Assembly: GCA_012845835.1 (NCBI GenBank) | Contig: JABAKD010000021.1 | Span: 9,280,006-9,344,005 of the forward strand | Length of the DNA stretch: 64,000 nt | Source: Undaria pinnatifida | Taxonomy: Eukaryota; Sar; Phaeophyceae; Laminariales; Alariaceae | Direction: 5' to 3' | In this document: piece by piece, positions 12,479 to 25,115 of the stretch | Numbering within the stretch: the first letter of the stretch is position 1 | Layout of the letters: every line of letters starts with the position of its first letter | Position numbers and translations under genes: made by a program | Notes under the pieces: model-generated | Database searches by the model: none | What the model was told of the DNA's origin: nothing | The model's input: the letters and a program-made list of their open reading frames with translations, nothing else

Positions 12479-13567
12479 GTTACCCCGTACGAAAAAGTGC
12501 GGACTGATGTTTTTTATGGTTTCGTGTTGATTATTATCGTCGAATAGTATTACCAGGTATCATCTCTCACTTATACTGTTTCGTAGACGTTATGCTTCAG
12601 TTTCCGAAAAAATCTTCTCAGCACGTCAGCTGTGACAAATGATATGTGTGTCGGCACTCATTTTCGTCAAGCTGCGGGATACACCATATATTTTTCGTGA
12701 TCTACTATTTGCATCATACTTCTTGTTGCTGCGTCTGGCCCATGAGGCACACACATCCTCTGCCACCTTAGTGTTGATCCATCAACCAGCTAGAAAAAAA
12801 AAATCTTGCTCCGACGGATTATGTCCTGACTGGTGGTTCACCACATTCTTCTGTTCCTGCCACGTCCACACCGGCAGCAGCAGCAGGAGCAGCACCTGAC
12901 CTGCTGCTGCGACACCCGCACCTGCTTTAAAAGCCGCTGCAACGCCTGCACTTGCTCACGGTATTTCATCCGAAGGGAACGAAGAGAACGCTCTACGTAG
13001 TTTCTTGTTCTTTTTCGGTGGCTTTCCATGCCACGGCAGCAGCAAGCCTTATTCTTCATGAGACAACGACACCAACAAAGGTGATCACAGGTTGCAGATA
13101 AATGATGCCCCCTTCCTGGCCCTGCTTCGCCAAGAGTTCACCGGTGGTTCCGTCTGGGCTGAACCATGGCGAGAACGGTTAACAGTTGCTTTCTGAACCA
13201 CGAGAAGGCAAGGAGTGTCCCCTTGTGCACTCCCAATTTTACGAACGTTTTGATGAGACATTGCAGAAGCATGGCGATGCAGAGTTGAAATTGGTTGTCG
13301 CCGCGAGTAAGGGGTCCGCACACAGGCAACAAGTCAGCGCGCAGAGGCACTCGTCGAGGCACCAGGTGGGTAGTTTTGAGCATCGCGCTTTTGATGACTT
13401 TTAGAAAGGGGGCAAGAGTATATTGGCTGGACAGCAAATGTTTGTCTTGACGGGGATAAACGTCGTGTATAGTATAGTCTATGCGAGAATAAACATGCGG
13501 CGTATAGCGTATACGTCATTCCGATATATAGTCGATTTAACTTTAAACTTGCACCATTTTTGTAATC
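12479..13567. other. No recognisable gene; contains a CAG/CTG block
   Basis: A CAG/CTG-rich stretch lies at about 12870-12960. Other frames are short and without motifs. Confidence 0.4.
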
Positions 13568-13664
13568 CGACGAAATCTTCGATCTCACAGCTGGAGTGTA
13601 TTTTAATTTTTACAATTTATAAAAATTAAAATACACTCCAGCTGTGAGATCGAAGATTTCGTCG
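13568..13664. repeat. 97-bp near-perfect palindrome at a family-A end
   Basis: Two arms of about 45 bp are perfect inverted copies around a loop of about 7 bp near 13616. Each arm contains ACTCCAGCTGTGAGATCGAA (or its complement) plus an A/T-rich inner end. The right arm runs on into a full family-A copy (to about 14.1 kb). The left arm stops matching immediately outside 13568. A transcript through it would fold into a long hairpin. Confidence 0.85.
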
Positions 13665-14115
13665 AAACTCATCTTTGCAAGCTGTGTGTGATACTCCGAT
13701 CGCGCGCATTACGAGTTGTGTGTCCTCATTAAGGATATAGGTCGGCGACTCCCCTTACAACTACAGTGTAGCTATCAGGGTCAACAGGATGATTTTAGTC
13801 AGTCTGTGCGCAGAAACTATAAAACCCGTTTCTGAGGGGGACAAAATCTGACAGCTGTGAAGGGAAAGGGGGGCCTGATTTTGATCAAAAGCGAGCGGGT
13901 TTGGAGGGGGGCGGGGGGGGGGGGAGGCAAATAGGGCAATTTGTGCATGTAAGCTATAAATCCTTTCGAGGGGATAAATCTGACGGTTTTGGCACCAGTA
14001 TATAATTGGGGGCGGGGGGGGTGGGGGTGGGGGGGGGGGGGGGGGGGGGCAGCTCAATATGTGCCTGGAAACTATACATTATTTTGAGGGGATAAATGTG
14101 ACATTTTTGGAAATA
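13620..14115 (+). repeat. Family-A repeat, copy 1
   Basis: Starts at the TACACTCCAGCTGTGAGATC end and contains the shared body: a TTTGCAAGCTGTGTGTGATACTCCGATCG-like stretch, then ACTACAGTGTAGCTATCAGG. After that come three diverged sub-units of about 100-130 bp. Each sub-unit carries a GGAAACTATA-like segment, a GAGGGGATAAATCTGAC-like segment and a long G tract (for example 13908-13925 and 14010-14049). Closely matches copy 3 at 21.9-22.5 kb. Minus-strand frames rich in proline are translations of the G tracts. Confidence 0.75.
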
Positions 14116-14685
14116 ATACATCAGTTTATCATGTATATCCTGGGGTAATTCGTACAATCAGTGAGTAAAGAGAGGGTGGAGTGTTCGAGGGGGTGGGGTA
14201 TATATATACGAATACATTTTATAATTTTCGTTATTTTGTTTCCGTTGTTGTAGTATGATTTCTCTCTTTTTGCGTTCTTCTTCATCTCGTTTTTCTTGCA
14301 TTCAAAAAATAGGAGTGGCATCGCCACGTTCGCGATATATTTATTTGCCCTATCACATCGAAAAGGCGCGTCCTGCCTACCCTAGGCGTTCTTCGGGTCG
14401 ATTGGGGTCAAGCTGCAGTAGAGTTGTCAACGTAATGGGAATTGTCATTGACTTCGTCCATGGCCAGTCAGTGCTGCGTATAAACCTTTTCAAGCACTGT
14501 TGTTTGATGCCTATTTTTCGTTTTTAAGCGGATAGCCGGAACTATGAGACGGACTTGTATGGAAAAACTGATTATGAAATACTAAAAAAACCCTTCAGCC
14601 CAGAGTCATAAATTAATTGTGTTTGACCCGAAGGACAAGAGTGTCGGGCCCGTTGTTCTCAATTTTAGACCAACCTTCGTGACCA
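14116..14685. other. A/T-rich spacer between repeats
   Basis: No gene or clear repeat seen. Confidence 0.4.
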
Positions 14686-14962
14686 ACGTAAGGCTATGGT
14701 AGGGGGATCCCTTTTGAGCACATTTTTTTCAGTGGATCGGCATCACTCGCACGAGTAACCCTCGTGTTCCTTCCGGATACAGGCTTTTGTGCTGTTTATC
14801 ATTTTCGATATTTGTACGAAAAAGTATGGTTAGCTACGCTACAACAAAAAATCGATGAACGTGTTTACGTCAGCAAAGTGAAGTGTCACTCGCGCGATTT
14901 TGTCCACGAGTGGCTCATACCTGGTAGTGAAAATTGGGGGTACCCCACTACCGCAGCCTTGA
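14686..14962 (+). mobile_element. MITE with GGCTACGGTAGG-type ends, copy 1
   Basis: The left end reads AAGGCTATGGTAGGGGGATCCC. The right end is the inverted relative, GGGGGTACCCCACTACCGCAGCC followed by TTGATC. Just inside the left end lies ACTCGCACGAGT, and inside the right end are ACTCGCGCGA and CACGAGTGG, which are inverted subterminal motifs. No coding capacity. A second copy of the same length class lies at 25457-25724. The exact outer limits of this copy are uncertain by a few bases and no target duplication could be fixed. Confidence 0.72.
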
Positions 14963-15061
14963 TCTAATAACAGACGCATCCAACGATTTTCTCATTTCTT
15001 TTGGGATAGCAGCATGGCAGTGTAGAATTTGCAATATGTATCGCAACACCAGTTGCGTATA

Positions 15062-15765
15062 AATATAATGAAAGTTAAAGTACACTCCAGCTGTGAGATC
15101 GAATATGTTGTCGAAACTCATCTTTGCAAGCTGCGTGTGATACTCGAATCGCGCGTAGTACGGGTTGTGTTTCCCCATCAAGGATATAGGTCGGCGACTC
15201 CGCTTGCAACTACAGTGTAGCTATTAGGGTCAACGGGGTGATGTTGGGCAGTCTGTGCGCGGGAACTATAAAACCTGTTTTGGGGAAGGACAAAATCTGA
15301 CAGCTGTGGAAGGAAATGCATCAGTTTATCAAGTGAATCCCGTATATCGAATAACCGGCGAGGGGAGGGCGGAGGTTTAAGGACGTGGCGGCCTTGTTTT
15401 CATCAAGCAGGGAGGCGAGGGGGGGGCGGGGGGCAGCGCAACCGGCGCGTGGAAAATCTAAATCCTTTCCTGTGAATCGCACAACCCGTGAGGAGAGGGA
15501 AGCGCGCTCGAGGGGGTAGGTGTAGGGGTGGGGGGGGGGGGGGGGGGGGGGGGGTAAAATGGGGGGGAGGGGCAGAAAAATAATTTTCATGTAACATCTA
15601 TAGGTCGCATAGATGTAAGGGTTTGCTTCCTGCGCGGTGCTAGGTCTACGCGATGGTGCGGGTCGTGGGGAAAAACGGGGGCGTTGGAGGGAGGGGAGAG
15701 GAGGGGGAGGGGAGCGGGGGGGAGTGAAAGGTACGTCATGGATGACTAGAAAGATAATGACGCGA
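15062..15765 (+). repeat. Family-A repeat, copy 2
   Basis: Begins with the ACTCCAGCTGTGAGATCGAA end and carries the same body as copy 4 at 22660-23240, including a long G tract (about 15530-15554). The distal part (CATAGATGTA through GGTGCTAGGTCTACGCGATGG) is also shared with copy 4 near 23140-23200. Confidence 0.72.
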
Positions 15766-15960
15766 TATCAATTGCCTAGAGATATACTACTCTGGCCGAT
15801 TTGGATTGTAGGTGGGGCGTTCGAACAAAAAGGCGGGGGGAAAACATGAAAAGCGCGGGGGGGGCGGGGGGTGAATTGGAGGTATGTTTAGGATGGCTAG
15901 AAAGACAATGAGGTGATATTACCTGGCTGATAGTGTCTACTACTCTCAGACAGGTTTATA
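15720..15960. repeat. Imperfect direct duplication of about 147 bp
   Basis: Two related segments (about 15735-15810 and 15882-15960) share GGATG-CTAGAAAGA-AATGA and GATAT blocks followed by a TACTACTCT stretch. Both are preceded by a G-rich run. Confidence 0.45.
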
Positions 15961-18796
15961 TATAGTCTATATATCGACGTTTTTCCCGTATCCATGAATT
16001 ACCTTTCATGGAAGAAAGAAATTGATTGTTGCTAATCTGTCGAATTGCTGTCTGTGTCTTTGTCGTGTTCTTGGTCGTGTTTTCATCAAGATTCCTCCCG
16101 TTGTTTAGATACACGCACCACGGCCTCCTTCAATCTCCCATGTATGCCGTCCGCAAGTGTACCGTCTATCTCTTCAAATGGTACCAGCCAGGCCCCCTGA
16201 AGATTACCGTCTTCACAGTCGTTTGAGTGACCAAGCCCCCGAATGGTGCTGTACCATTCAACTCCTCCGATAAAGCACAAATGAATTCATACAACAATAG
16301 CATTTGTATGTATACAATATATATGTACGGAATCAAGGCGAACCGTAACCCCCCCCCCGCCTCCATTCAAAAAAAAACAAAATCGGGGCAGGTGCGTGGG
16401 AAAGAGAGTAACTTGCGGGCCACACCAGGGACTACCTTTCGTACGCTGCGCAAGTTATCAGCAAGAGCTCCAGGGTTTTTCGCCGCGACGTGCCCTTTAC
16501 AGCCTCCACGCGACAAGCTGCATCTGTTCGATTATATTACCTAAAATCTCCTACGACCCATATTCCCGACACAGACATACTTCATTTTTGCCGTAAAACA
16601 CCCCCAAAAAATTAACTTGCTCTTCTATATTGTTTCCTGTGCGTTGCAGACGAATTGGGTATGGGGAAATCTGTAACCCTTATCCTTACAAAACGGCAAA
16701 CATCTTTGGATGCGCCTTGAAAAACGACTTCTCGCACTCTCTGAAAAGAGCGGACAGAGAGCGGATCCGATTATCACATTCGCTGGTTTAAACCCCTCTT
16801 CGAAGCTCCTCAAAGACGCATTTTCGGGTGTCGGAACAAGTCTATCCTAAGAGTTGACCTGAGTCCTATGGTCGTTCATATATGGCATATCATGCACGGC
16901 GATTTACGGTTCTAGTTGATCTTGAAAATGTACAAGACAGGTCCGACAACAAATCACAACACGCCATTGAACGACGGTTGTCGCATGCACGACCGATGCC
17001 AAATGAATGCGAGCAACGCTCACTATTTTCGTCCACCATACCGTTCTTGGCGTGTCCCTCTCAAACCGTGGCAGGTGTACGACCCATGACATTATAGCTC
17101 GGTAGTCGGGCGCACGAGTCCTGTTGGCTGCGCGTATGTTTGGCGCTTACAATACCTACAATACTCGTTAGTGGAAATGAATAATATAATATATCTCAAT
17201 CTAACAACGACATTATATATATTGTTTATTTTATCCTGCACGCCTCAAACCCCTCCAGTTGCCGTCTGTGGGATCTCAGGGCTTGGCCCCGATTGACGAT
17301 GGGAACATGTATAACAAAATTGTGCTGTGACCGCATTTATCGAGTACCGACACGACATAGCGTCCAGGAAGTGGGCACCAACAGAGGGCTCAGGGTTTCT
17401 GCTCCCAAGCGTCCAAGAAGACGTAGAAGAACGGGGATCTAGCGCTGAAACCAGCGCAGACGACCACGACCCTCCAGGCTAACCTGCGTGCAGCCGGAAT
17501 GGAGGATAAGCGGTACATGTTGCAATTGTTTTTGGTGGGGGAGGTGGCTGGCCACCACATAGATGGTACGGCCATGGTCGTCCTCGTGGAATATGTCGGG
17601 TGGAAGTCGGCGGCAGTAGCCGGCTGACACGTAGGGATGACTGCGTCAGCAGGGGGGTCACGAGGAGCCAAGCGCTCACTAGACGTGGCGTTCATAAAAT
17701 AATACGCGCTGGGAAAGTGAGCCCATTCCTTGCCTGACATCGATATCCGAAAGCAGCACGACAAGAACACGGAGGTTATAAATTATCAGACCCCCCCGCC
17801 CGCCCATCGTAGCTGCGGGGTTTACCGCCGACAACGCGATCAGTTTTGATAGTGATTATTTGACTGGGATACCTACTCTCTGTGACGGGATGCCGCGTTG
17901 CTCGCCGTATAAAATTCCCGCTGGAGTAGTATCCTTGGATGGAAGTCTCCGGCTGGTCGCAGCCGACAGGCGTAGACTAATGTATCCCAAACTGCATATA
18001 ACTAGGCTATGTTGCAATGTTACAACAGTATTCTATCATATATGTGAATAGACACAGCATGTTATAGTATTTTCAAGTATGGTCCCGTAAGACGTACCCC
18101 GAACAACGCTGCTGTTCGTACCACGACCCAACTGCAGGCACTGAGGATACTCATAACGGCAGCAGAAAACCGTACCACGCAAGACAAATTGCATTTTTGC
18201 CATGACGGAAACAAACTATGACTAGCGTGCCTGTTGAGTCGTGATGGCTGCTCTCTACGGTTAATCGCAATATTGTCAGTGAAAAGGCTAGGGAGAAGAC
18301 AGCAAGAGGCAGTAGACAAAGCATGCTGAGTAGCGCCAGATGAATCAGTATGCCTTTTCTGTGGTGAGGGCAGTCCTGTTGCACAGCGTGCAATTTCGTG
18401 AGGGGACATTTATACTACCTGTCGTATCGTTGCAGGTCTGCATTTTTTATTTTCAATAGTACAGCCGTCTAGACCCTTTCCATATAATGGTGCAAGTTGG
18501 AGAGTGGTGATTGTTATATACATTTTTTCGGAAACAATTGTGCCCTTCGTGTCGCCAGGGAAAGGCGGGAACAGCCAACATGGCAGCCTGCTGGGAAGGC
18601 CGAGCATTTTGGTGTGGTGCGTGTTAGAATGTACCCATAATTATCATTATTTGTGAGGATCAGATCAAAATCCTTTCACGACTCGAAACATAAACGATTA
18701 CCGCGAATGGTAACGTGGATGGTTACAGCCGCTGCTGTACATTCGCGTTATCTACACGTTACACTATGCACGATGTCACACTGCATGCCGGACTTC
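15961..18796. other. No recognisable gene
   Basis: Short frames only, on both strands. The minus frame 17390-17770 (126 codons) shows no domain and its region reads equally open in other frames. No transposon ends seen. Confidence 0.4.
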
Positions 18797-18891
18797 GCAG
18801 CAGCTTGCTGCGAGGAGCACCGGCAGCGGCACAGCAACGGCAGCAGCGGCAGCAGTGACTATCGCGCAGCAGCAAGCAGCAGCAGCGGGAC
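18797..18891. repeat. CAG/CGG microsatellite-like block
   Basis: Mixed CAG and CGG triplets (CAGCGGCAGCAG and similar). Two plus-strand frames read Ser- and Ala-rich peptides. No supporting domain. Confidence 0.6.
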
Positions 18892-21339
18892 AGGAGGAGG
18901 GTGCGTAAGTCTCACGACTGATCATGTGTACGGGATCTGACACACAACTAAGAAAGGCGATCCCGCACAGATCGAGAGACCACCCGAACAACGGAGAACC
19001 AGCCAGTTGTAGTATACCACGCGACGCGCGCATCGCTCTCGTTGCTATCACGAGCTGCATGCAGCGCACTCGGTGTCACCCTATCTTCGTCCGAGCAATT
19101 ATCCAACGAACCTGGTAGAAACAGCATAGTGTGGGGTTATATAAAATGAAACACATATGTTGTGCTAAAAACAACACAACAACACGAAACATGCCTTAGT
19201 GGCATCACATCGTGCTGGATTAAGATTTGCGTCAAAGAGCGAACCCATCCAAGACTTCGACTTCGACGTTAAACAGTTAGAAAGCTACCCCTACGTATGG
19301 CGAGTTGGTACAGGGCAACGGCAATGATACACCTATCTTCTGTGACAAACAAACTTATAGACTTGTCATTACCGGTCGTATTGAGCTAATCACACGCATT
19401 CCCACTCAGTTATCTCTAGCAACAGTCAGTGCCGACGAACGTGGTCACTCAGATCAAACCGCAAAAAATCATTAGCACACGCAGAGAGCAGAAAGCGGTG
19501 GACCCTGCCAGTGACTGCTTCTGTAATACAACGTTGTTGTTGGGGTTTAACAGGGATCTAGCCTAGAGAAGGTTTGAGCGAGTAGCCACCTCAAGCAAGA
19601 CTGTGTAGAGGGGCTCCAACCCTGTTTACACGGCTGTGTGTGTCAGATGAATACCTGACAGCACGAGCATGGCCCACACTCGGGTTTAAAGGTCAGATCG
19701 GGGCATCTAGTCCCGACCCAGGCTGCTATGCACACCGGGACCTCTGTGGAAACGTGGTGTACGTGCGAGTAGTGCGCTTCGATTCACGGGAACAAGCTCA
19801 ATCTCAGGCTCAACTGTCTAGCTCGAACCACTACAAGGGGCGACCCCGGGCGGATAGCCTTTGTTGAATCCGCTATGCCAAGAGCCGAAGGAAGGGGCGT
19901 GGGGTTCCGTGGGCATAATGTGCAAGTGTACTCTTGTCACCCCTTATGCCAATGAAGTAAACGCCATTCGATCTTCAGCAAACCCTCCATATCGAGAAGC
20001 CAAAATTGACAAGAACAACAGCACGTTAATGTCATTGTCGAGATCCTTCATGATACTACCTGATATGACCGAACCAAACTTCTGCGCCGTTATGGTTGCT
20101 ACGCATCGATGTGGTAAGTTGTGGTTGTCATACTACCTGGAACGAACAAGTGTTTAGCGACCCCCCTGCTGTTGTTCCAGACGACTGTGACCTATTTTCG
20201 AACGGTGTCCAACGCTTGATATTTACACCTGCACCCACACAGGCTTTCCCAAAGGTTGCTTCAGAACCGGATTGGACCACAGGGTGCGGCAGAACCTACC
20301 AATGGTGCAGGTACTACAGTATCACCAATCACATTTCAACCGAGAATTGTACGGACTGTGAATTCTTCAACAGAAAGACAGCGAAGAAGGATGCGCTTGT
20401 GTTGTAATTGCTCTGCTCTACACACTTGCGTTTCTACAGTTCGATACTCTTTTATCGCCGCGCGAAGAACGCCTAGTTCCTCGCGTATCTGAGGAGTGCT
20501 TGAGGTGGAGAGAACGACGGTAGGGCTGACGACCTGCTCACGTACAACCTGTCTTTGCCATCTTTTTTTTCTTCACCAACAGCCTCCATTACGGGCCTAC
20601 GCTGTGTCTACGCGGGTGAGAACAGCATTCTATCATAGATACGGTAAACAGCTGAATGTATGCGCACGCAATCGCCACTGCATGTATCATTTCCCTTCTG
20701 GGTGCAGTAGATGTACCTGGATCGACCATACATAGGGCACGCCAACAACAGGTTCTTGGACCACCGCTGCTTGCCCGGGCGGCACCAGCGGAGGCCCGGG
20801 GCAGGCAACTGTGCGCATAATACAAATATGAAATACGTGAAACTCGGTGAATTCTAGGTAATTCGGAGATTTACCGTTCTCGTGCGCGCATTAATTTGTT
20901 TGTATGTGCTACCCCCCGGGGATCTCGTGTGTTTCGTTTTTCGTTTGCCATTATATAGGCGATCAGAGGAGCGAAACCCTTCTGTTCGTGGACTCTAGGC
21001 CGGCGGCTGTCATGTTGATTGATTCTTATAATTGAATGGAAATATGGGGCGAAACCCATAGTAGACACTATCGCCGGTACAGGTCGTTCATACTTATAGT
21101 CGGTTTAATTTACTGAAATTTGAAATTCCCCGTATGCACCGTGGCGTACCGTTGTGGTGCATTGGTTGATCACCATGCTAACTAAATCACGGCGAGAAAA
21201 ATATCTAGTACCAAGTTAATAACCGCGCGTGTGGATCACAAAACAAAATATGCCCGGAGGATCACCTGGCCCGTGGAACGCAAAAAAATACAATGCGCAG
21301 TAGATCGCCCGAAACAAACTGCCCTGGGGAATATCAAGT
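18892..21339. other. No recognisable gene
   Basis: Several plus-strand frames of 75-103 codons (19640-20735) follow each other, but none has a recognisable motif and no frame persists. No repeat structure was seen. Confidence 0.35.
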
Positions 21340-21884
21340 AAATTTAGTTTCGTAAATATTTTGCTACGAGGTTGTACCAGAAACATAAAATTCGTCGATA
21401 CATGGCACGAATTTCTCCTGCGACAAGATGCGTAAGCTTGCGCTGACTTTGTGCGAACTTCGTCAAAGTCAAAGCTTCCAAACCGGCTCTTTTTTGGGAC
21501 GAGCTTAAAACCACCCTGTGGTACATTAAAGTACGATCTCGTACCAACGACAGGAAGACAGAGCGAGGTCTGCGGTGTCGGGCTTCCCTCGATAGGGTAC
21601 GAATCTATGTCCCTGGTTTGCCTATATCCGATACGGTTTCGCTCGAAATGTCCCCGCTTAATCGTTTCTGCCCCAGTTTTGTACTAAAAATATGAAATTC
21701 ACTGGCGTTTTTATTTTTAATACGTTGGACATATTTTTCACCTTTTTTTTTTTTTTTTCTACGGCCAGGGAAAACGTGGAATTTTTTCCCCATATATAAT
21801 AGGAAACGACTTCGCTAATTTCCTGTTGGAAAAAGGCGAACTTCGGATTCACCTACTCGTAGGACACCGCCAAAACACATATTA

Positions 21885-22465
21885 TAAAAAATGAAAATAC
21901 ATTCCAGCTGTGAGATCGAAGATTTCGTCGAAACTCATCTTTGCAAGCTGTGTGTGATACTCCGATCGCGCGCATTACAACTTGTGTGTCCTCATTAAGT
22001 ATATAGGTCGGCGACTCCCCTTACAACTACAGTGTAGCTATCAGGGTCAACAGGATGACTTTAGTCAGTCTGTGCGCGGAAACTATAAAACCCGTTTCTG
22101 AGGGGGACAAAATCTGACAGCTGTAAAGGGAAATGTATCCTTTTATCAAGTGAATCTTGTAAGTCGAATAACCGGTGAGGGGGGTGGGGCGGAGTTTTGA
22201 AGGACGTGGGGGCCTGATTTTGATCAAAAGCGAGCGGGTTTGGAGGGGGGGGGGGGGGGGGGGGGAAGGGGGCAATTTATGCATGTAAGCTCTAAATCCT
22301 TTCGAGGGGATAAATCTGACGGTTTTGGCACCAGTATATTATTGGGGGCGGGGGGGGGGCGTGTGGGGCAGCTCAATATGTGCCTGGAAACTATACATTA
22401 TTTTGAGGGGATAAATGTGACGGTTTTGGAAATAATACATCAATTTATCATGTATAACACATATT
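21885..22465 (+). repeat. Family-A repeat, copy 3
   Basis: Begins with an ATTCCAGCTGTGAGATCGAA end (one base different from the consensus) and is nearly the same as copy 1 over its first 230 bp. It keeps an extra stretch (22130-22200) that copy 1 lacks. It contains G runs at about 22243-22265 and 22344-22363, and the same GGAAACTATA and GAGGGGATAAAT sub-units. Confidence 0.75.
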
Positions 22466-22661
22466 GTATTGTTCTCTCTTGGTTCTCTCCGAATTTCAAG
22501 GAAAACATTTTTTTTTTTTTTCTGTGTTTTTGACCGACGGGTATGCATTTGAAATATTGTGCAAATCGGAACCAACCGTACAAAAATGGGGTGTAATTTT
22601 TTCCAAGGCGTACCATTTTTCAAATTTACTGCTCGGTAAAATATATATATAATATAAAAAT

Positions 22662-23240
22662 TAAAAATACACTCAAGCTGTGAGATCGAACTATTTGTCG
22701 ACAATCAACTTTGCAATCTGTGTGTGATACTCCGATCGCGCGTGTCACGGGTTGTTTGTCCTCATTAAGGATGTAGTTCGGCGACTCCCCTGGCAACTAC
22801 AGTGTAGCTATCAGGGTCAACAGGGTGATGTTAGGCAGTCTGTGCGCGGAAACTTTAAATCCCGTTTTTTAGGGGGACAAAGTCTGACAGCTGTGGAAGG
22901 AAATGCATCAGTTTATCAAGTGAATCCTGCAAGTAAGTGGAATGTCCGGTGAGGGGAGGGCGGATTTTTTACGGACGTGGGAGCCTGATTTTGATCAAAA
23001 GAAGGGGGGAGGGGGGGAGGGGGGGGAGGGAACGGGTGGGACAGGTCAATTTGTGCGTGGAAACTATAAATATTTCTTGTGGGGGAGGGGGGGCAATGTC
23101 GCGGGGGGGGCCGGGGGCGGGGGGGAAGGGCTTTAGGGCGCATAGATGCAGGGATTTCCTATACGCGTGGTGCTAGGTCTAGGCGATGGTGCGGGTGGTG
23201 GGGAAGAAGGAAGCGTTGGGGACGGAGGTATACATATATA
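22662..23240 (+). repeat. Family-A repeat, copy 4
   Basis: Starts with ACTCAAGCTGTGAGATCGAA and follows copy 3 in direct orientation about 200 bp after its end. It includes G-rich runs at 23006-23045 and 23080-23130. Its distal end matches copy 2. Confidence 0.7.
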
Positions 23241-23597
23241 TATATAATCTTTATGAAAGGTAAATTATAGTGGTTTCTAAGGACTTGCAAACACGGAGTG
23301 AACCAAGGGAGAACAATATGGGAGTGTCATAGGTGATTCCGAAACTCACTTTTTTTTCCCTGTAAGAAATTAGCGATTTCTTTTCTTATAGGAAAAAAGC
23401 TCTTTTTTCTGATCTTAAATCAACAGAGCATTACTTGTTGTTGACATTACCTAAGAATAAAAGATGCCCAATTGATGCCGTTGCGCACCTTTTTAAAAAC
23501 CTCTCTTTCTTGAAGTTGAGTTTTTCCGATGGAAGAAATCAATTTCTTCACCAACTCAAAAAAATCTATCTGTATTGATAGGCACATGCTTGTTTCT

Positions 23598-24125
23598 GGT
23601 ACGATTTCGTATAAAATAGTAGTGTCTGCCGCAGCTTTCCGCGTTACCGATACGATTTCGTACCAAAAATGGCTGTATTTTGTACTGTTCGCAAATTAAT
23701 TAGTTGTGGTACGACATCGTAGCAGCGCGGCGACACTAGGTACGACATCGTACTGGAAGTGGATACATTTGGCCAAATTGGTACGAAATCGTACTCGCAA
23801 CTTATTGCCGGAGGGTACGAAATCATTGCGGCAACTTCCGAGCGGTACGAAGACGTGCAAGAAACAGGCCGAAGGACCAAAATTGTTGGTTCGACGCTTA
23901 ACACCGACCTCGTCACAAAGTTAAACGGAAATGTCGCTGGCACGAATTTGAAATGAAAAATGCCGAACAAGACAAAATCGTACCAGCAGCGATGTTGCTG
24001 TTAGTTCGGCGATGCTCTTTGGGTAATGTTTCACATCGATTCAACTTCGTTTTCGGCCTGTTTGTGGTGCAGAATCGTACCAACTACCGGTAGTTTGCCC
24101 CATTTCTCCTACGAATTCGTTCTAT
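23598..24125. repeat. Cluster of GTACGA-NN-TCGTAC palindromes
   Basis: Palindromic or near-palindromic 14-mers start near 23598, 23648, 23707, 23738 and 23779. Diverged or half copies lie near 23813, 23843, 23974, 24074 and 24110. Spacing is mostly 30-60 bp and the intervening sequence is not obviously repeated. Looser copies occur at 21362, 21530 and 21596. No gene is recognisable here. Confidence 0.6.
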
Positions 24126-24365
24126 CTGTGTATATGGTAGACGTGTGCGTGATGCGCCCTCTAGAAATAGCTTTATTTATCTGATATAGTCTAATATGGG
24201 CGATTTGTTTTTGAGTGATCCACTACATTTTTACCAGGTATTTTTTTTTGCGGTACACCAACAGGGTGATCCACCAGTCATTTCATATTTTTTTGTGGTC
24301 ACCTAATAATGCGGTGACCCGTTACCCTTTTTTTCCCTCGGTGAGATCACGTAAGGCCTACTATT

Positions 24366-24507
24366 ATGGAAACATTTTGGGCGATTATTTCTGCCGATTA
24401 TTTTTGTAGTTTTGAGGCTCCAGACCAGAAATAATGATGGAAACATTTTGAGCGATTATTTCTGCTGATTATTTTTGTAGTTTTGAGGCTCCAGACCAGG
24501 AATAACT
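24366..24507 (+). repeat. Two 71-bp tandem units
   Basis: ATGGAAACATTTTG through CTCCAGACCAG is repeated directly at 24366-24436 and 24437-24507 with only a few differences. Confidence 0.85.
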
Positions 24508-24659
24508 GCATCAAAAATATGGGGCGTCCATTAGAATATATATGGCTTCTGATTTTCGGAAAGTGGTTAAATTTTGAATTTTGAATTGGTAGGTCTTGTT
24601 TCGCCGTTTGCCTTTATTTTAGAAATCTGACACGTTCACTGTCGCTGGCGACGTTAGGT

Positions 24660-25115
24660 CACCACCGCATCTGCTGCTCTCCCTGCTGCTGTGCTGCTGC
24701 TGTGCTGCTGGTGTGCTGCTGTTGTGGTGTGCCTGTGGTGGTTTTGATGGGGTGCTGCAGCTGTTGTCGCGTTTGTGTGAAGCGTAAGCTCTGTCTCGCT
24801 CACAACAAGCGCGGTATGCTGTCGTAGGTGTGTTTGTGATTCTTCGTTGTAGGTGATGGTGACGTGTACAGCTGACAGAGTATGATGCCAGGTACTGCTG
24901 CTGTGCTGCTGCTGTAATGCTGGTGTGGTGCTGGTGCGGTGTGCCTGTGGTAGTTTCGATGGTGGTGCTGCTGCGGCTGTCGCGTTTGTGTGGGGACCAA
25001 GCTCTGTCTAGCACATAACAAGCGCGGTATGTTGTTGTAGGTGTGTTTGTGATTCTTTGTTGCAGGTGTACAGCAGACAGGTATCATACCAGGTACAGTA
25101 CAGGCAGTGGTGACA
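24660..25115. repeat. Two CTG-rich tandem units of about 212 bp
   Basis: The second unit follows the first with an offset of about 212 bp. GCGCGGTATG-TGT-GTAGGTGTG recurs at 24809 and 25021. Each unit starts with a CTG/GTG-rich run and continues with a shared GTCGCGTTTGTGTG segment. Minus-strand frames give Ser/Thr/His-rich peptides without domains. Confidence 0.75.

Noticed and set aside
13761-14157. Minus-strand proline-rich frames, also at 15321-15597, 22027-22284 and 22916-23143
   Set aside because: They are translations of the poly-G tracts in family-A repeats.
17390-17770. 126-codon minus-strand frame
   Set aside because: No domain, overlapping frames equally open, and no composition difference from the surroundings.
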